From contig JAADGE010000063.1 of NCBI GenBank assembly GCA_013152535.1, positions 1 to 44,326 of the forward strand: a stretch of 44,326 nt of DNA. Direction: 5' to 3'. The stretch's first letter is position 1; every line of letters begins with the position of its first letter. A program made the translations under genes and the position numbers. A model generated the notes under the pieces. It was not told the DNA's origin, ran no database searches, and worked only from the letters and a program-made list of their open reading frames with translations. Shown here piece by piece: positions 43,132 through 44,326 of the stretch. Origin of the DNA: Chlorobiota bacterium (lineage in GTDB: Bacteria > Bacteroidota > Bacteroidia > Bacteroidales > JAADGE01).

Positions 43132-44326
43132 TTATTTTTTTATAATCTTAAATTCTGTCCTTCTGTTTTTTTGCTGCTCTTCTTCTGAACAATCGGATAT
43201 TTTATTTCCTTCGCAATTGCAGTTATTAACTAAAAATTTTTCTCCGAAACCTTTTCCGTATATTCTGCCGGGATTTGTAATTCTGTTTTTAATATATTCA
43301 ACAGTAACATTTGCTCTTTTTTCAGATAATTTAAGATTATATGTATCGGTTCCTCTGCAATCTGTGTATGAAGATAATTCAATAACCATATTCGGAAATT
43401 TATTCATAATTTTAACTATTTTATCCAATTCAATTTTGGCATCGGTCCTTAAAACAGATTTTCCGAAATCGAAATATATTGGTTTAATTTCAAGAATTTT
43501 ACCAAGATCTTTGCCGATTTCAATTTTTTGCATTTCAATATTAAAAATATAATTTCCGTTTGTATTAAGATCGGTATTATAATTTACAGTCTTTTTTATG
43601 TAAGTTTCTTTTTCGGATACAATTTCAAATTTCAGCTTATCATTTAATTTATATTTATCAAGTTCCAAGGAAACAGCTCCTTTTTTATCGGTATATAAAG
43701 TATATTTTTTGCCTTTAGATAAATCATTGATATTTATTTTTGCATTTGCAATCGGATTTTGTGTTTTTTTATCAATTACATAACAAATAAGATTAAACTC
43801 AGGAAGTGAAGTCAATACAAGATTTTGAGTAACCGGATTTTTGTCAGTACCGGAATTTATAACTAAAGAAACAGTTTTATACTTTAATTTTTTACCTTCT
43901 AATTTATATTCAGAATCAGGTTTAATCGTAAACATAAATTCTCCGTTTTTATCTGTTTTGACAGTATTAATTTTATTTCCGTTGCTGTCAAATATGCTTA
44001 CTTCGGTATTTGCCAATACACTGACTGCTTTTCCTTTTAAAATAATATTTACAGGCTTCTTAATTTTCACAATTTCAGCAGAATCAATTTTTGCAATACT
44101 GTCAGGTTTTTCAATAATTTTCACTTTTTGCATTCCGACATTCAGCTTGTAATTTCCTTCTGTATAAAGAATTGTATCATAATTTATTGTTTTGTCGGAA
44201 TAATTTTTCTTTTGGAATGTAATTTTGAAGTTTACCGTATCATTTAATTTGTATTTATCAAGTTTCAGTGAAACAGCACCTTTATTATTTGTAAAAAGAA
44301 TATTTTCTTTACTTGTACTCAGATTA
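43132..44326 (-). CDS. OmpA-like protein with repeated beta domains, 5' truncated by window
   Basis: The frame stays open to the window edge, so the Met at 44133 is internal and the gene starts outside. The visible 398 residues have an OmpA-type peptidoglycan-binding domain at the C-terminus (IYFDFGKSVLRTDAKIELDK to LSEKRANVTVEYI). Before it come at least two copies of a beta-sandwich module. Each contains K-x-T/L-Y/F-T-D/N-x-K-GAVSL-x-LDKYKLND, then NYN/D and a closing GNY strand followed by MQK. A prealbumin-like segment (GEFMFTIKPDSEYKLEGKKL) lies between them. It is probably an outer-membrane or periplasmic protein linking surface structures to the cell wall. A signal peptide would be outside the window. 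Confidence 0.85.
   Translation of the reverse strand, partial: NLSTSKENILFTNNKGAVSLKLDKYKLNDTVNFKITFQKKNYSDKTINYDTILYTEGNYKLNVGMQKVKIIEKPDSIAKIDSAEIVKIKKPVNIILKGKAVSVLANTEVSIFDSNGNKINTVKTDKNGEFMFTIKPDSEYKLEGKKLKYKTVSLVINSGTDKNPVTQNLVLTSLPEFNLICYVIDKKTQNPIANAKININDLSKGKKYTLYTDKKGAVSLELDKYKLNDKLKFEIVSEKETYIKKTVNYNTDLNTNGNYIFNIEMQKIEIGKDLGKILEIKPIYFDFGKSVLRTDAKIELDKIVKIMNKFPNMVIELSSYTDCRGTDTYNLKLSEKRANVTVEYIKNRITNPGRIYGKGFGEKFLVNNCNCEGNKISDCSEEEQQKNRRTEFKIIKK

Noticed and set aside
44100-44133. ATG at 44133 as the start of the OmpA-like gene
   Set aside because: The reading frame stays open to the window edge and encodes another copy of the same beta module, so this Met is internal.

Overview
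The window is a low-GC stretch of a Bacteroidota chromosome. Several things point to that phylum. Two proteins end in typical type IX secretion (T9SS) sorting domains (a third, shorter one too). Promoter-like TAnnTTTG elements precede several genes. There is a fused ResB-CcsA cytochrome c synthase, a DUF4296 lipoprotein, and clear Shine-Dalgarno sequences are almost absent. I cannot name a genus. I saw no rRNA, tRNA or CRISPR array.

Regions, left to right. (1) 1-7758: an OB-fold lipoprotein, the cytochrome c synthase CcsBA, and a convergent three-gene electron-transfer operon (Tat-exported FeS protein, NrfD membrane subunit, monoheme cytochrome c) with no catalytic subunit nearby. (2) 7935-12250: a tight operon of a DUF4296 lipoprotein, two tandem phosphofructokinases with opposite phosphoryl-donor signatures (PPi-type, then ATP-type), and mnmE. 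(3) 12233-19463: island 1, integrated into the last 18 bp of mnmE. It carries an excisionase-like protein, a tyrosine recombinase, a 520-residue unknown protein, a compact replication module (two HTH proteins, a TV-Pol-like family A polymerase, a VRR-NUC nuclease, a conserved unknown) and a lipoprotein. (4) 19464-31620: island 2, bounded by two more copies of the mnmE-end site and lacking its own integrase. It carries a fused nuclease-methyltransferase, an AbiJ-type protein, a HipA_2-like kinase with a DUF3037 partner, a small unknown, a secreted T9SS endonuclease I, an HNH nuclease and a CoiA-like nuclease, and ends in gene remnants. (5) 31748-44326: T9SS and adhesin-like surface proteins, a beta-propeller sensor with a SpoIIE-type phosphatase, a histidine kinase/NarL regulator pair with a solitary receiver protein and a large multidomain T9SS protein downstream, and an OmpA-like protein cut by the window end.

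The most interesting reading is that the mnmE 3' end is an integration hot spot. Three copies of a site containing TGTATCGGAAARTAA (mnmE codons Cys-Ile-Gly-Lys-stop) divide about 19 kb into two tandem islands. The first looks like a self-sufficient TV-Pol integrative element. The second is a defence-gene cargo that may move by using the first one's recombinase. Two hairpin-forming repeats have inserted in frame in the restriction-modification gene, and a 5' remnant of a second copy of that gene lies next to the right-hand site, both signs of high turnover.
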